64,000 nucleotides of DNA from Staphylococcus capitis subsp. capitis (GCF_040739495.1 NZ_CP145263.1:1302001-1366000), one strand, 5' to 3'; positions 42,929 through 51,824 are shown, counted from the stretch's first letter. The notes: generated from the sequence alone by a model not told the origin. Numbers and translations are program-made.

Positions 42929-43003
42929 AATTTTGAAAAAAGTTTCCTTTAATAGAAAATTCTTATACTGAATTTGCGATTACATCTTCAAAGGAGCAAA
43001 GAC

Positions 43004-44095
43004 ATGATACAAATCAAGGATTTAAACAAAGTTTATGAAAATGGTAGTCACACAGTTAAAGATTTTAATCTAGATATTCATGACAACGAATTTGTTGTAT
43101 TTGTTGGACCATCGGGATGTGGGAAGTCTACGACCTTACGTATGATAGCAGGTCTAGAAGATATTAGTAAGGGAACAATTAGCATCGACGATAAAGTGAT
43201 TAATGATTTACAACCTAAAGATCGTAATATAGCTATGGTGTTTCAAAATTATGCACTTTATCCTCATATGACTGTTTATAAAAACTTAGCATTTGGATTA
43301 AAAATGCGTGGTATTAAGAAGAGAGTTTATGATAAGAAAATTCAAGATGCTGCCAAAATATTAGAAATAGAAAATCTTCTTCAACGTAAACCTAAAGCAT
43401 TATCCGGAGGCCAACGTCAACGTGTGGCGTTAGGAAGAGCAATAGTGAGAGACGCACAAATCTTTTTAATGGATGAGCCACTTTCAAATTTAGATGCCAA
43501 ATTAAGAAGTAATATGAGAAGCGAAATCATTAAAATACATAAAGAAATGAATGCAACAACAATCTATGTCACACATGATCAAACGGAAGCAATGACGATG
43601 GCCTCACGCATTGTGATACTAAATCAAGGTGAAATTCAACAAATTGGCACGCCAGAAGAAATCTACCGTCACCCAGTAAATGAATTTGTTGCAACATTTA
43701 TAGGTAGCCCTTCGATGAATATTATCCCGTTAACTTACCATATGGACGCATGGTATTTCGACGCTCAAAAAGTTGCTGATCAATCTGTAGTACAACTTTC
43801 GTCACATTCACAATGTAGACTTGGTATTCGTCCTGAAGATTTGCATCTCATTACTAACGATGATAAGCGTGCATATCCTATTCAACTCACAAATTTAAAA
43901 ATCGATTTAGTCGAATTGACGGGCTCTTACAAATTACTCCATTGTCATCATGACGATCATAAAATTGTAGCCGCTGTAGATAGTAACCTTAATTTTGAAT
44001 TAGGACAAAACGTATCTATCGGCATTCATTCGAAAGATGCACATTATTTCCATTCTGAGTCAGGTGAACGAATGAAAGAGGAGGTTGTATCGTGA
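43004..44095 (+). CDS. Carbohydrate ABC importer ATPase (UgpC/MsmX family)
   Basis: The 363-residue ATPase has Walker A GPSGCGKST near residues 36-44, Q-loop MVFQNYALYPHMTV, signature LSGGQRQRVALGR, Walker B IFLMDEP and switch His (YVTHDQTEAM), then a TOBE regulatory domain (from about 240). It energises uptake through the two downstream permeases. ATG 43004 follows AAAGGAG; the longer open frame is unsupported. Unlike many CUT1 LplABC-type systems that share a remote MsmX, this operon carries its own ATPase. Confidence 0.9.
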   Translation: MIQIKDLNKVYENGSHTVKDFNLDIHDNEFVVFVGPSGCGKSTTLRMIAGLEDISKGTISIDDKVINDLQPKDRNIAMVFQNYALYPHMTVYKNLAFGLKMRGIKKRVYDKKIQDAAKILEIENLLQRKPKALSGGQRQRVALGRAIVRDAQIFLMDEPLSNLDAKLRSNMRSEIIKIHKEMNATTIYVTHDQTEAMTMASRIVILNQGEIQQIGTPEEIYRHPVNEFVATFIGSPSMNIIPLTYHMDAWYFDAQKVADQSVVQLSSHSQCRLGIRPEDLHLITNDDKRAYPIQLTNLKIDLVELTGSYKLLHCHHDDHKIVAAVDSNLNFELGQNVSIGIHSKDAHYFHSESGERMKEEVVS

Positions 44096-45048
44096 GTAAA
44101 ATCAAGCAACATGGAATTCAATCCACTTATCAAAAATCTTTGCTCAAAAGAATGTGGGAACATAAAGTTTTATATCTTATGATTTTACCTTGCTTACTTT
44201 TTTTCCTTATTTTCAATTATATACCTATGACAAGTCTAATTTTAGCGTTTAAAGATTTCCGTTTTGATACGGGTATTATTGGTGGGGATTGGAAAGGGCT
44301 ACACTACTTCCAAAGATTCTTCACTGATTCAAGATGTGTACAAATCATTATAAATACACTTGTTATCAGTGGAATGAAGCTCATTCTAGCTCTTCCTTTT
44401 CCTATCATTTTAGCCATTATGTTTAATGAAATTAAAGATTCTAAATTAGGTAAAATCAGAGGACTATTCCAAGGAATATTATATATACCTCACTTTTTAT
44501 CGTGGGTCGTTGTGATAGGTATATTCAAGAAGTTACTCGCACCAGATGACGGTTTAATGAATCAACTTATTCACAAATTCGGTGGTGATGGCTCAACTTA
44601 TTTTATGATGAACCCTGAATATTTCCATACCATCATGTTTTCTAGTTATATTTGGAAAAATGTCGGCTGGGACTCCATCATTTATTTTGCTGCAATCATG
44701 AGCATCAACCCTGAAATTTACGAATCAGCAGCAATAGATGGGGCGAACCGCTTCAAACAAATTATACATATTACTTTACCAATGCTCACGCCTACAATAG
44801 TTATTCTATTTATTATTTCATTAGGAGATATTTTAAAAGCTGGCTTTGATCAAATCTATTTACTCAAGACACCTGGAAATGCGAGTGTATCAGAAATATT
44901 AGACACCTTTGTAATACGCACGGGAATCGAACAGGGAGACTTCAGTTACGCCATATCTATAGGACTTTTACAAGGTGTTATTGGTCTAATCGCGGTCGTC
45001 ATTATCAATAGATTTGCCGATAAAAAACTGGATACTTCATTATATTAA
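44092..45048 (+). CDS. ABC importer permease, LplB type
   Basis: The 318-residue membrane protein has six spans and the EAA-type cytoplasmic loop ESAAIDGANRFKQIIHITLPML (ends ESAAID and ITLPML) that docks the ATPase. GTG start overlaps the ATPase stop by four bases with GAGGTTG upstream. It matches the LplB subfamily of CUT1 permeases used for oligosaccharides and complex glycans. Confidence 0.9.
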   Translation: MSKIKQHGIQSTYQKSLLKRMWEHKVLYLMILPCLLFFLIFNYIPMTSLILAFKDFRFDTGIIGGDWKGLHYFQRFFTDSRCVQIIINTLVISGMKLILALPFPIILAIMFNEIKDSKLGKIRGLFQGILYIPHFLSWVVVIGIFKKLLAPDDGLMNQLIHKFGGDGSTYFMMNPEYFHTIMFSSYIWKNVGWDSIIYFAAIMSINPEIYESAAIDGANRFKQIIHITLPMLTPTIVILFIISLGDILKAGFDQIYLLKTPGNASVSEILDTFVIRTGIEQGDFSYAISIGLLQGVIGLIAVVIINRFADKKLDTSLY

Positions 45049-45059
45049 GGAGAATGTAC

Positions 45060-46748
45060 ATGTTTAGAAAATCAATACTCATCTTACTTATTGCGGTAAT
45101 GATACTCACATCGGCGTGTGGCAAAGATAAATCACAAGATGAAGCAAAGAGAAAAGCAGATGCCAAAGGGAAGCCAGATACATGGATTGCTGATAGAAAA
45201 TTAAAAGGTTTAGTCTTCCAAAGTGATAATGATGCCTCTCCGAAGATGAATAAAGAGGTTGCTAAAGAACTAAAGAAAAAAACCGGAATCACTTTAGAAT
45301 TACAGACAGTTTCAAATGAAGATTCGACTGAAGCACTAACATCAGGTCTCGCTTCTGGTGATTTACCTGACTTCATCGTTTATTACTTAGACGATAGTGG
45401 TCGCCCTGAAATGAAAGTTCTAAATAAAGCAGCTAAACAAGGTCGACTCACTGATCTTACAAAGATGCTTAAAAACACAAAAATCTATAGTAAATATTTT
45501 AAGAAAGGCTACCTTCCTAAAGATACGAAAGATAATATTATGTTCAACAAAGAAATGGACGGCACTTACCTTGTACACATGGGTATCAATCGTCATCCAG
45601 GTCAAGAAGAACGTCGCACAGTAGGAGGTCCCTATGTTCGTAAAGATATTATGGATAAACTTCATATAAAGCCTTCATCAATTAAAACTTCCAAAGATGT
45701 AGAAAAGCTAGCACAAAAAATGAAGGATCATCACTTTAAAGATGATAATGGTAGAGAAATTACACCAATTGGTCCTACAGCTTGGGGAGGCGACGATCGC
45801 ACTAAATTCTACAACGACCTCGTATGGACTGGACAGTCAGATGAGAAATTTTTAAACAAAGGGAAAAAGATTGTTCACGAATCTCAAACTGATTATCCAC
45901 TTAAAAGAGTGAGATATGTCAAAGAATTAATGCAAAAAGGACTCATGACGAAAGAATTTTACACAATGGAAGAGAACAAAGCGAAAGAAGGACTTGTTAA
46001 TGGTTCATGGGGCATAGTTTCAGATTTACATAATTACGTCACTGAAAATCAAAACATGAAATATGTACCCCTTGGCCCACTTAATACAGTCAAAGGTAAA
46101 TTTAGAGTTGAGAAACCTTATAAATCTGGTGCAAACGGATGGGCTGTTTCAAGTACGACTGAACATCCAGAGGATGTAGTTAAACTTGCTGATTTCTTAG
46201 CTAGTCGTGAAGGTAAATTATTAGGACAATATGGCATTAAAGGTCGTGATTACACATTAGATAAAAAAGGCAACCCACACGTCAAACCAGAAGTATTAAA
46301 AGAAGTCAAAAACGACCCTGACAAAGCGAAAAAACGTGGTTTCAGAGGCGCAGGTTCATACTGGGCTGATCATCTTGGTTATACAGATATAGATAATAAA
46401 GCTGACTTTGGTGAAATCGAATACGGCGATAATACTAAAACAAGCAAAACCACACCTGAAAAGATTGCTGATATGTGGCATTATGACGAACGCCAAAAGC
46501 ACGCAAAAATTGTTAATGGTCTAACAGTAAAATCTTTCTTATCTAAATATGAGTATGGTGAAGATTTAGAGGTAGCACTTGATGATTATAGCGACGCAAT
46601 TAAACGCGCTTATTATTCAAGAACTGACAAAGAAGCCAAGCAAATAATCGATAGTGCGAAACAACGCTTGAACGGAGCTGGTTTAAATCAGTTTGAACGT
46701 TATGTAGAAAATCAAAGAGATAAAAAAGGAACGCAAATTATTTACTAA
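45060..46748 (+). CDS. Extracellular solute-binding lipoprotein (LplA/LipO type)
   Basis: The 562-residue protein has a lipoprotein signal (hydrophobic 5-16, lipobox LTSAC with Cys 20). The mature part is a long type 1 binding protein: SDNDASPKMNKEVAKEL near the start and ANGWAVSSTTEHPEDVVKLADFLASREG in the later lobe (ends ANGWAV and LASREG). It captures the substrate outside the membrane for the two permeases. ATG 45060 is at the right distance from AAGGAGA; ATG 45054 is too close. Confidence 0.9.
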   Translation: MFRKSILILLIAVMILTSACGKDKSQDEAKRKADAKGKPDTWIADRKLKGLVFQSDNDASPKMNKEVAKELKKKTGITLELQTVSNEDSTEALTSGLASGDLPDFIVYYLDDSGRPEMKVLNKAAKQGRLTDLTKMLKNTKIYSKYFKKGYLPKDTKDNIMFNKEMDGTYLVHMGINRHPGQEERRTVGGPYVRKDIMDKLHIKPSSIKTSKDVEKLAQKMKDHHFKDDNGREITPIGPTAWGGDDRTKFYNDLVWTGQSDEKFLNKGKKIVHESQTDYPLKRVRYVKELMQKGLMTKEFYTMEENKAKEGLVNGSWGIVSDLHNYVTENQNMKYVPLGPLNTVKGKFRVEKPYKSGANGWAVSSTTEHPEDVVKLADFLASREGKLLGQYGIKGRDYTLDKKGNPHVKPEVLKEVKNDPDKAKKRGFRGAGSYWADHLGYTDIDNKADFGEIEYGDNTKTSKTTPEKIADMWHYDERQKHAKIVNGLTVKSFLSKYEYGEDLEVALDDYSDAIKRAYYSRTDKEAKQIIDSAKQRLNGAGLNQFERYVENQRDKKGTQIIY

Positions 46749-46763
46749 GAGGTGTATTAGACA

Positions 46764-47660
46764 ATGAAAATATCCCAAGACAAAAGTGCTATTGTCATTC
46801 GCATCATTTCATTAATTATCATAATAGGTTTAGTTATTACTATTATATTACCACTAATCAATATCTTTGCCTTAGCATTTAATTCCGGTGTAGATGCGCA
46901 AAAAGGTGGTATAACATTCTTTCCTCGTAAGTTTTCGCTAGATAATTTTAAAGAAATATTTAAACAAGGAACATTATTGAATGCATTGTTTATTAGTGTA
47001 GCTAAAACTGTCATAGGTACAATCTTAAGCGTGATATTAACCGCCATGGCAGCGTATGTCTTAACAATAAAAACACTGCCATTCCGAAGAATCATTTCAT
47101 TCTTCTTAGTATTTACGATGTTATTTAGTGCTGGAGTAGTTCCACTATACATTTTATTAAATCAATTACATTTAACAGACACTTTCTGGGTCTATATTTT
47201 ACCTTCACTCTATAGTGTTTATAACATTTTAATCATGCGTACATTTTTTAATCAGTTACCAACAAGTGTTATCGAAGCTGCGAGGGTAGATGGTTGTAAT
47301 GACTTTCAAATCTTTTGGAAAATAGTCCTTCCAATGAGTAAACCGGTAGTCGCATCAATTACTTTATTTAATGCTGTGAGTCAATGGAACGACTGGTTTA
47401 CAGGCGCATTCTTCGTACGCAACCCAAATTTAAAACCTTTAGCAACAGTATTACAGGATATGCTCACTAAGCAAGCCGCAATTGCTGAAGCACTTAAACA
47501 GAAATCAGGTTCTTATGCAATATTGGATAAAGTAACAATTACTGGTGATTCTATGCAAATGGCAATGATAGTGTTGTTAACAATTCCAGTACTATTCTTG
47601 TTCCCATTTGTTCAAAAACATTTTGTAAAAGGAATCAATATAGGTTCAACTAAGGAGTAA
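46764..47660 (+). CDS. ABC importer permease, YtcP type
   Basis: The 298-residue permease has six spans and the EAA loop IEAARVDGCNDFQIFWKIVLPMSKP (ends IEAARV and LPMSKP). N-terminal cytoplasmic stretch ISQDKSAIVIRIISLI. It pairs with the LplB-type permease as the heterodimeric channel. An insertion before the last span (residues 225-260) is typical of YtcP. The next gene follows 14 bases later. Confidence 0.9.
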   Translation: MKISQDKSAIVIRIISLIIIIGLVITIILPLINIFALAFNSGVDAQKGGITFFPRKFSLDNFKEIFKQGTLLNALFISVAKTVIGTILSVILTAMAAYVLTIKTLPFRRIISFFLVFTMLFSAGVVPLYILLNQLHLTDTFWVYILPSLYSVYNILIMRTFFNQLPTSVIEAARVDGCNDFQIFWKIVLPMSKPVVASITLFNAVSQWNDWFTGAFFVRNPNLKPLATVLQDMLTKQAAIAEALKQKSGSYAILDKVTITGDSMQMAMIVLLTIPVLFLFPFVQKHFVKGINIGSTKE

Positions 47661-47674
47661 AGGAGATTTAAAAA

Positions 47675-48529
47675 ATGACGAAAATCCTACAATTAAGTGA
47701 TTTACACATTGGCCCACATAATGACGCCAAAGATCAAAAAACATATGATTTGATTCAACATATGATGAAACATTATCGTCCCGATATCACTGTATTAACT
47801 GGTGATCAAATATGGTCTGAAGGAGTCATTGATTCTGGACGAGTTTATAAAGAACTTATCGAATATTTAAATCAATTTGATACTCAAATTGCAACAACAT
47901 TTGGTAATCATGACACTGAAGGACATCTTAAACGGGGCGATTTACGCGCCATTGAAGAACAATATTCTAAAAATTTTGTCCAAAAACATCATAGTTTAAT
48001 TATTGATGATAAAGAAGCTTATACTATTGAAGTAAGCTCTCAAGATACACTTACACACGTTCTTTATGTTATTGACGGAGGGGATTATAACCCATTTGGC
48101 ATAGGTGATTACGACTTTATCAGACCTGAGCACGTTAACTGGCTTAAAGAGACTTATGAAGCGTATCAGTCACAATACAAACGTAGCTTTCAACATAATT
48201 TACTATTTACACACATTCCTCTACAGGAATATCGAGAAGTAGAGAATATCAAGGAATTTCATGGCATATTTAATGAGCCTATTGCTTGCTCTAAAATTAA
48301 TTCTGGATTATTTAGTCAAATGCTATTAAATGGAGATATGGAAGGGATGTTCTGTGGTCACGATCATGATAATGATTTCACTATTAACTTATATGGAATT
48401 CGTCTAAGTTTTGGTCGCGTCGGCGGCTATAACACTTATGGTGACTTACAACGTGGTGCACGATTAATAGAATTACAACCTCATGAAATATTTAAATCGA
48501 AAGTATTAGAATTTGATGATCGTTACTAA
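47675..48529 (+). CDS. Cytosolic metallophosphoesterase
   Basis: The 284-residue calcineurin-like phosphoesterase has all metal motifs: LSDLHIG (residues about 6-12), LTGDQIW, FGNHDTEG, LLFTHIPLQEY and FCGHDHDND. It lacks a signal peptide, so it acts on something inside the cell. The GHDHDND/NHDTEG form resembles the Dcr2/PAP29-like branch rather than Icc-type cAMP enzymes. Its place behind a carbohydrate importer suggests that it removes phosphate from, or cleaves a phosphodiester in, the imported compound. AGGAGA precedes the ATG. Confidence 0.87.
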   Translation: MTKILQLSDLHIGPHNDAKDQKTYDLIQHMMKHYRPDITVLTGDQIWSEGVIDSGRVYKELIEYLNQFDTQIATTFGNHDTEGHLKRGDLRAIEEQYSKNFVQKHHSLIIDDKEAYTIEVSSQDTLTHVLYVIDGGDYNPFGIGDYDFIRPEHVNWLKETYEAYQSQYKRSFQHNLLFTHIPLQEYREVENIKEFHGIFNEPIACSKINSGLFSQMLLNGDMEGMFCGHDHDNDFTINLYGIRLSFGRVGGYNTYGDLQRGARLIELQPHEIFKSKVLEFDDRY

Positions 48530-49841
48530 AGGCGCATTTAGATCCTTATATGTACCTATACTTATTGAACAACTGTTCATACTTCTCATGGGGCAAGCTG
48601 ACACATTAATGCTCAACAGTTATAGTACGAATGCAGTTGCAGCATCCGGAATGACGAGTCAAATATTAATGCTCATTACGTTTCTTATTACAATCATTCA
48701 CGTGGGAACTAATATTCGTATTGTTCATTTAAAAGCACACCAAACATCAATGATTACAAAAGAAATTTTTCACAATCTTCTTTTCAATATCATCGTTTCG
48801 ATTGTATTTACATTAGTCGTAGGTATGGTGTTTTCACCGTTATTACAACTTTTTCAAGTACCTAAGGACATATTTAATCTAACTTATCAATTTGGTTTAG
48901 TTATATTGAGTGTCTTAACTTTGACCTCAACTCAAATGTATATAGGAACCGTACTTCGTGTTATGAATTATGCTGCGATTGCTACACGCATCACAGTAAT
49001 TAGTAATTTGACTAATATCATTCTAAATGCTTTCGTACTTTTTATAATTCCAGATTTGGTAGGTAATCCTGTATTAGCAGTTGCTTATGCTACAGCCATT
49101 AGCCGTCTGCTTGGTTGTCTCTTAGCATTCATAGCACTTTTAAAAATTTACAGACCGAAACTGCATTACTTTAAAATTAATTTTAAAATACTTTATCAAG
49201 TTTCAACATTAGGTATACCTAGTGCTGGCGAGCAAATTTCATATAACTTTGCACAAACATTTACGACAGCATTTATAGCAATGTTAGGAACACAAGTTAT
49301 TGCAGCTAAATCTGTTGCAACTGTGTTAAGTGGTTTATCTTTCAGTTGTGCGATGGCATTTAGCGCTGCATGCCAAATTTATTTAGGCCATTTTATAGCT
49401 AGACATCGCTATAGTGTACTAAAGAAAACTGTGTTAAGAAGTATATGGTTTAATGTGATTCAATCCTTAATTATCATGGTATGCGTTTTAGTAGGTTTCG
49501 TCGCTGTCGGTAGATGGCTTACACATGATGTTCAAACATACCATTTAATTATCTACTATCTAGTTATTCTTATAGGATTGGAACCGATTCGTGCAATTAA
49601 TAATTTAATCGTAGATTTATTAAATGTAGCTGGGGATGTGCGTTTTCCTGTTACAGTCAATATCATAACTACTTGGTTGTTACTGTTGCCTGGAAGCTTT
49701 CTATTAGGCATTCATTTAGGGTTTGGTTACACCGGTATTATTCTAGTGAGTATTGCAGATGAAGCGCTGCGATTCATCATCATGTATTTCAGATGGCGAA
49801 ATGATAAATGGCGCGCACGCATGAAGCAGATAGGAGTATAG
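48516..49841 (+). CDS. MATE family efflux transporter
   Basis: The 441-residue protein has about twelve membrane spans in two halves and MATE-type segments such as ILIEQLFILLMGQADTLML near the N-terminus and GIPSAGEQISYN at the start of the second half. MATE pumps export organic cations or drugs using ion gradients. ATG 48516 overlaps the phosphoesterase gene by 14 bases, showing that it belongs to this operon. Its cargo may be a by-product of the imported compound; that is inference. Confidence 0.85.
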   Translation: MIVTKGAFRSLYVPILIEQLFILLMGQADTLMLNSYSTNAVAASGMTSQILMLITFLITIIHVGTNIRIVHLKAHQTSMITKEIFHNLLFNIIVSIVFTLVVGMVFSPLLQLFQVPKDIFNLTYQFGLVILSVLTLTSTQMYIGTVLRVMNYAAIATRITVISNLTNIILNAFVLFIIPDLVGNPVLAVAYATAISRLLGCLLAFIALLKIYRPKLHYFKINFKILYQVSTLGIPSAGEQISYNFAQTFTTAFIAMLGTQVIAAKSVATVLSGLSFSCAMAFSAACQIYLGHFIARHRYSVLKKTVLRSIWFNVIQSLIIMVCVLVGFVAVGRWLTHDVQTYHLIIYYLVILIGLEPIRAINNLIVDLLNVAGDVRFPVTVNIITTWLLLLPGSFLLGIHLGFGYTGIILVSIADEALRFIIMYFRWRNDKWRARMKQIGV

Positions 49842-49847
49842 ATAACA

Positions 49848-50615
49848 ATGTACAAGAGAAAAGAACGATTAAACCTTATACGTAAACGTGTTGATCAGTA
49901 CGGTGAGGTTGCTGTTAAAGATTTAGCATTATTTTTACAAGTCACACCTGAAACCGTGAGAAAAGACTTAGAAACATTAGAATATGACAAACTTATTACT
50001 CGCACGCACGGTGGGGCAGTTAAATATAATCATATTAACAAGGAGAAATCATACGCGAATAAATGGCAGAAACAATCAAATGTGAAAGAAAGAATAGCTA
50101 AAAAAGCAGCTTCACAAATTCAATCTGGAGAAATCGTGGTTATAGATGGTGGGACGACAACAGGTCGAATTCCTCAGTATTTAAATGATATTATACAAAC
50201 TACTATAATCACTAATTCCCTAAAGATTGCAAATGAGTTGAATCGTGCAATAGAGGAACAACGTATTCAAGGCGAAATTATTATGCTCGCAGGTAAGACA
50301 AATACTGAGCAAGATGTAGTGAAGGGGCATTTAACAAACGAGTTATTACAACGTTTCAAATTTGATAAAGCCTTTATTTCATGTGGTTCATTTGATAAGA
50401 ACGATTGTTATGAATTTGATTTAGAGGAAGCACACGTCAGTCAAATTATGATTCAACAAAGTCAATTAAGTTATTTATTAGCAGATAGTAGTAAACGAGA
50501 TGCTCGTGCATCGTATCGTATTAGTGAATTTAGTGAGATTGATTATATGATTTCTGATTACGCTAAGCCACAGGATATGGAGCATTTTAATCATAAATCA
50601 TGGTTACAAATTTAA
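49848..50615 (+). CDS. DeoR family transcriptional regulator
   Basis: The 255-residue regulator has an N-terminal winged helix (VKDLALFLQVTPETVRKDLETLEYDKLITRTHGGAV, ends VKDLAL and HGGAV) and a DeoR sensor domain with IVVIDGGTTTGRIPQYL and TIITNSLKIANEL, typical for sugar-phosphate ligands. AGGAG precedes the ATG. It is the last gene of the ABC-phosphoesterase-MATE operon and probably represses it, perhaps at the inverted repeat near 42906. A phosphorylated inducer would fit the phosphoesterase in the pathway. Confidence 0.9.
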   Translation: MYKRKERLNLIRKRVDQYGEVAVKDLALFLQVTPETVRKDLETLEYDKLITRTHGGAVKYNHINKEKSYANKWQKQSNVKERIAKKAASQIQSGEIVVIDGGTTTGRIPQYLNDIIQTTIITNSLKIANELNRAIEEQRIQGEIIMLAGKTNTEQDVVKGHLTNELLQRFKFDKAFISCGSFDKNDCYEFDLEEAHVSQIMIQQSQLSYLLADSSKRDARASYRISEFSEIDYMISDYAKPQDMEHFNHKSWLQI

Positions 50616-50629
50616 AATATTAGTTAAGC

Positions 50630-50655
50630 TTATCGCTAAAGCGATAATATTTTTT
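50630..50655 (+). terminator. Terminator of the ABC/DeoR operon
   Basis: TTATCGCT-AA-AGCGATAA (50630-50647) is followed by TATTTTTTG. Confidence 0.75.
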
Positions 50656-50660
50656 GTAAC

Positions 50661-50723
50661 ACTTGAGGCTTTGCTCAAGTATAAGTGCCACTAGCAACCA
50701 GTTACATTGGTTGCAGTGGCACT
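50661..50723. repeat. Two hairpins of unknown function between deoR terminator and isrR terminator
   Basis: ACTTGAG/CTCAAGT (50661-50680, 6-base loop) and AGTGCCACT(A)GCAACC/GGTTGCAGTGGCACT (50684-50723, 9-base loop) are perfect or near-perfect stems. Neither is followed by a T run on either strand. ACACTTGAGG (50659-50668) can alternatively pair with CCTCAAGTGT (50737-50746) in the loop of the next stem. Confidence 0.7.
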
Positions 50724-50725
50724 AA

Positions 50726-50763
50726 AAAGCAGTAAACCTCAAGTGTCAAAGGTTTACTGCTTT
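50726..50763 (-). terminator. IsrR terminator
   Basis: AAAGCAGTAAACCT (50726-50739) and AGGTTTACTGCTTT (50750-50763) form a 14-bp perfect stem. Read on the minus strand the stem ends in GCTTTTTAG. Confidence 0.85.
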
Positions 50764-50877
50764 ATTGAAACGTTGTTTCTCAACGTTAGTCTTTTACGGG
50801 CATATAAAAGGGGATAATTGAAAATGACCAATCCAATAAGAACGAAATATATGTGGGGGGAATGTTCTATTCGGTAT

Positions 50878-50892
50878 TGATAATCATTTTCA
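50878..50892 (-). promoter_or_regulatory. Fur box 1 at the isrR start site
   Basis: TGATAAT-C-ATTTTCA is a 7-1-7 Fur box with one mismatch to TGATAATnATTATCA; it covers the predicted transcription start. Confidence 0.8.
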
Positions 50893-50898
50893 ACTAGT

Positions 50899-50926
50899 AT
50901 TATACATGATTGAGAATCATTGTCAA
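50899..50926 (-). promoter_or_regulatory. isrR promoter with Fur box 2
   Basis: On the minus strand TTGACA (50926-50921), a 16-base spacer and TATAAT (50904-50899) form a consensus vegetative promoter. A second Fur box TGAGAAT-C-ATTGTCA occupies 50911-50925 between and over these hexamers, so iron-loaded Fur should block RNA polymerase. Confidence 0.85.
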
Positions 50927-51164
50927 TTATAAATATAAACTTTTTCTATAAATTCCCTATAAATGTATAAAACCCTTGTCATAACAATGTTGAAAAGCTA
51001 TCATTTTCAGCCATAACCTCATTATAATGTTTCATCAATTACAATTGATATGTGGTAAAATGAATCAAGTAAATATAGATTAATTATTAACAATTCATAA
51101 CAATTAGGGATTACATCTTTTTCATTCATACTGGATTAGTTAAGATGTAGCATGAGGTGCAAAT
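50927..51164 (+). other. arlR upstream region
   Basis: About 240 AT-rich bases between the isrR promoter and arlR. TATAAT at about 51022-51027 and TTGATA at about 51046 are possible promoter elements for arlRS. The leader is long. No ORF was seen. Confidence 0.35.
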
Positions 51165-51824
51165 ATGACAAATATTTTAATCGTAGAAGATGAGCAGAAT
51201 CTTGCTCGATTTATTGAACTTGAACTTAAACATGAAGATTACAACGTTGATATAGAATATGACGGACGCACGGGTTTAGATAAAGCACTTAATAAATCAT
51301 ATGATCTTATTATATTGGATTTAATGTTACCTAATATTAATGGCTTAGAAATTTGTAGACAAATTCGCCAAGAACAATCAACACCTATCATCATTATTAC
51401 TGCTAAAGGTGAAACATATGATAAAGTAGCCGGATTAGATTATGGTGCAGATGATTACATCGTCAAACCATTCGATATTGAAGAGTTGCTCGCTCGTATA
51501 AGAGCTATTTTACGTAGACAACCTCAGAAAAATGTCATCGATATTAACGGCATTATTATTGATAAAGATGCCTTCAAGGTGACTGTAGATGGTACTCAAC
51601 TAGAACTGACGAAGACGGAGTACGATTTGTTATATGTTTTAGCTGAAAATAGAAATCACGTGATGCAGCGTGAGCAAATTTTAGACCACGTATGGGGATT
51701 TAACAGCGAAGTAGAAACAAATGTTGTTGATGTTTACATTCGATATTTACGCAATAAATTAAAGCCTTTTAATAAGGAGAAATCTATCGAAACTGTACGT
51801 GGCGTAGGATACGTGATTAGATGA
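51165..51824 (+). CDS. arlR: ArlR response regulator (OmpR family)
   Basis: The 219-residue protein has a receiver domain (VEDEQN; phospho-acceptor Asp 52 in LDLMLPN; Lys in [13 protein letters not shown]) and a C-terminal winged helix ([31 protein letters not shown], ends LTKTEY and DHVWG). With ArlS it controls adhesion, autolysis and virulence via mgrA/spx in S. aureus (recalled). GAGGTG precedes the ATG and its stop overlaps arlS (ATGA). Confidence 0.95.
   Translation: MTNILIVEDEQNLARFIELELKHEDYNVDIEYDGRTGLDKALNKSYDLIILDLMLPNINGLEICRQIRQEQSTPIIIITAKGETYDKVAGLDYGADDYIVKPFDIEELLARIRAILRRQPQKNVIDINGIIIDKDAFKVTVDGTQLELTKTEYDLLYVLAENRNHVMQREQILDHVWGFNSEVETNVVDVYIRYLRNKLKPFNKEKSIETVRGVGYVIR

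Larger units (their letters stand above)
50722..50892 (-). ncRNA. isrR: Candidate Fur-repressed small RNA IsrR
   Basis: A minus-strand transcript is predicted from about 50892 to about 50722, about 171 nt; S. aureus IsrR is near 174 nt. It starts from a consensus promoter overlapped by two Fur boxes. It contains C-rich single-stranded motifs (CCCCCC at 50860-50855, CCCC at 50813-50810, CCC at 50800-50798), an internal hairpin (50769-50787) and ends in a 14-bp terminator stem with CTTTTTAG. In S. aureus the iron-sparing sRNA IsrR lies beside arlR and uses C-rich regions to block mRNAs of iron-using enzymes (recalled). Position, size, C-rich motifs and control all agree. Confidence 0.85.

Noticed and set aside
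50824..50880. Plus-strand 18-codon ORF starting ATGACC with AGGGG upstream, in the arlR upstream region
   Set aside because: It lies exactly antisense to the isrR candidate; its G-rich stretches are the complement of the C-rich sRNA motifs, so the sequence is better explained by isrR.
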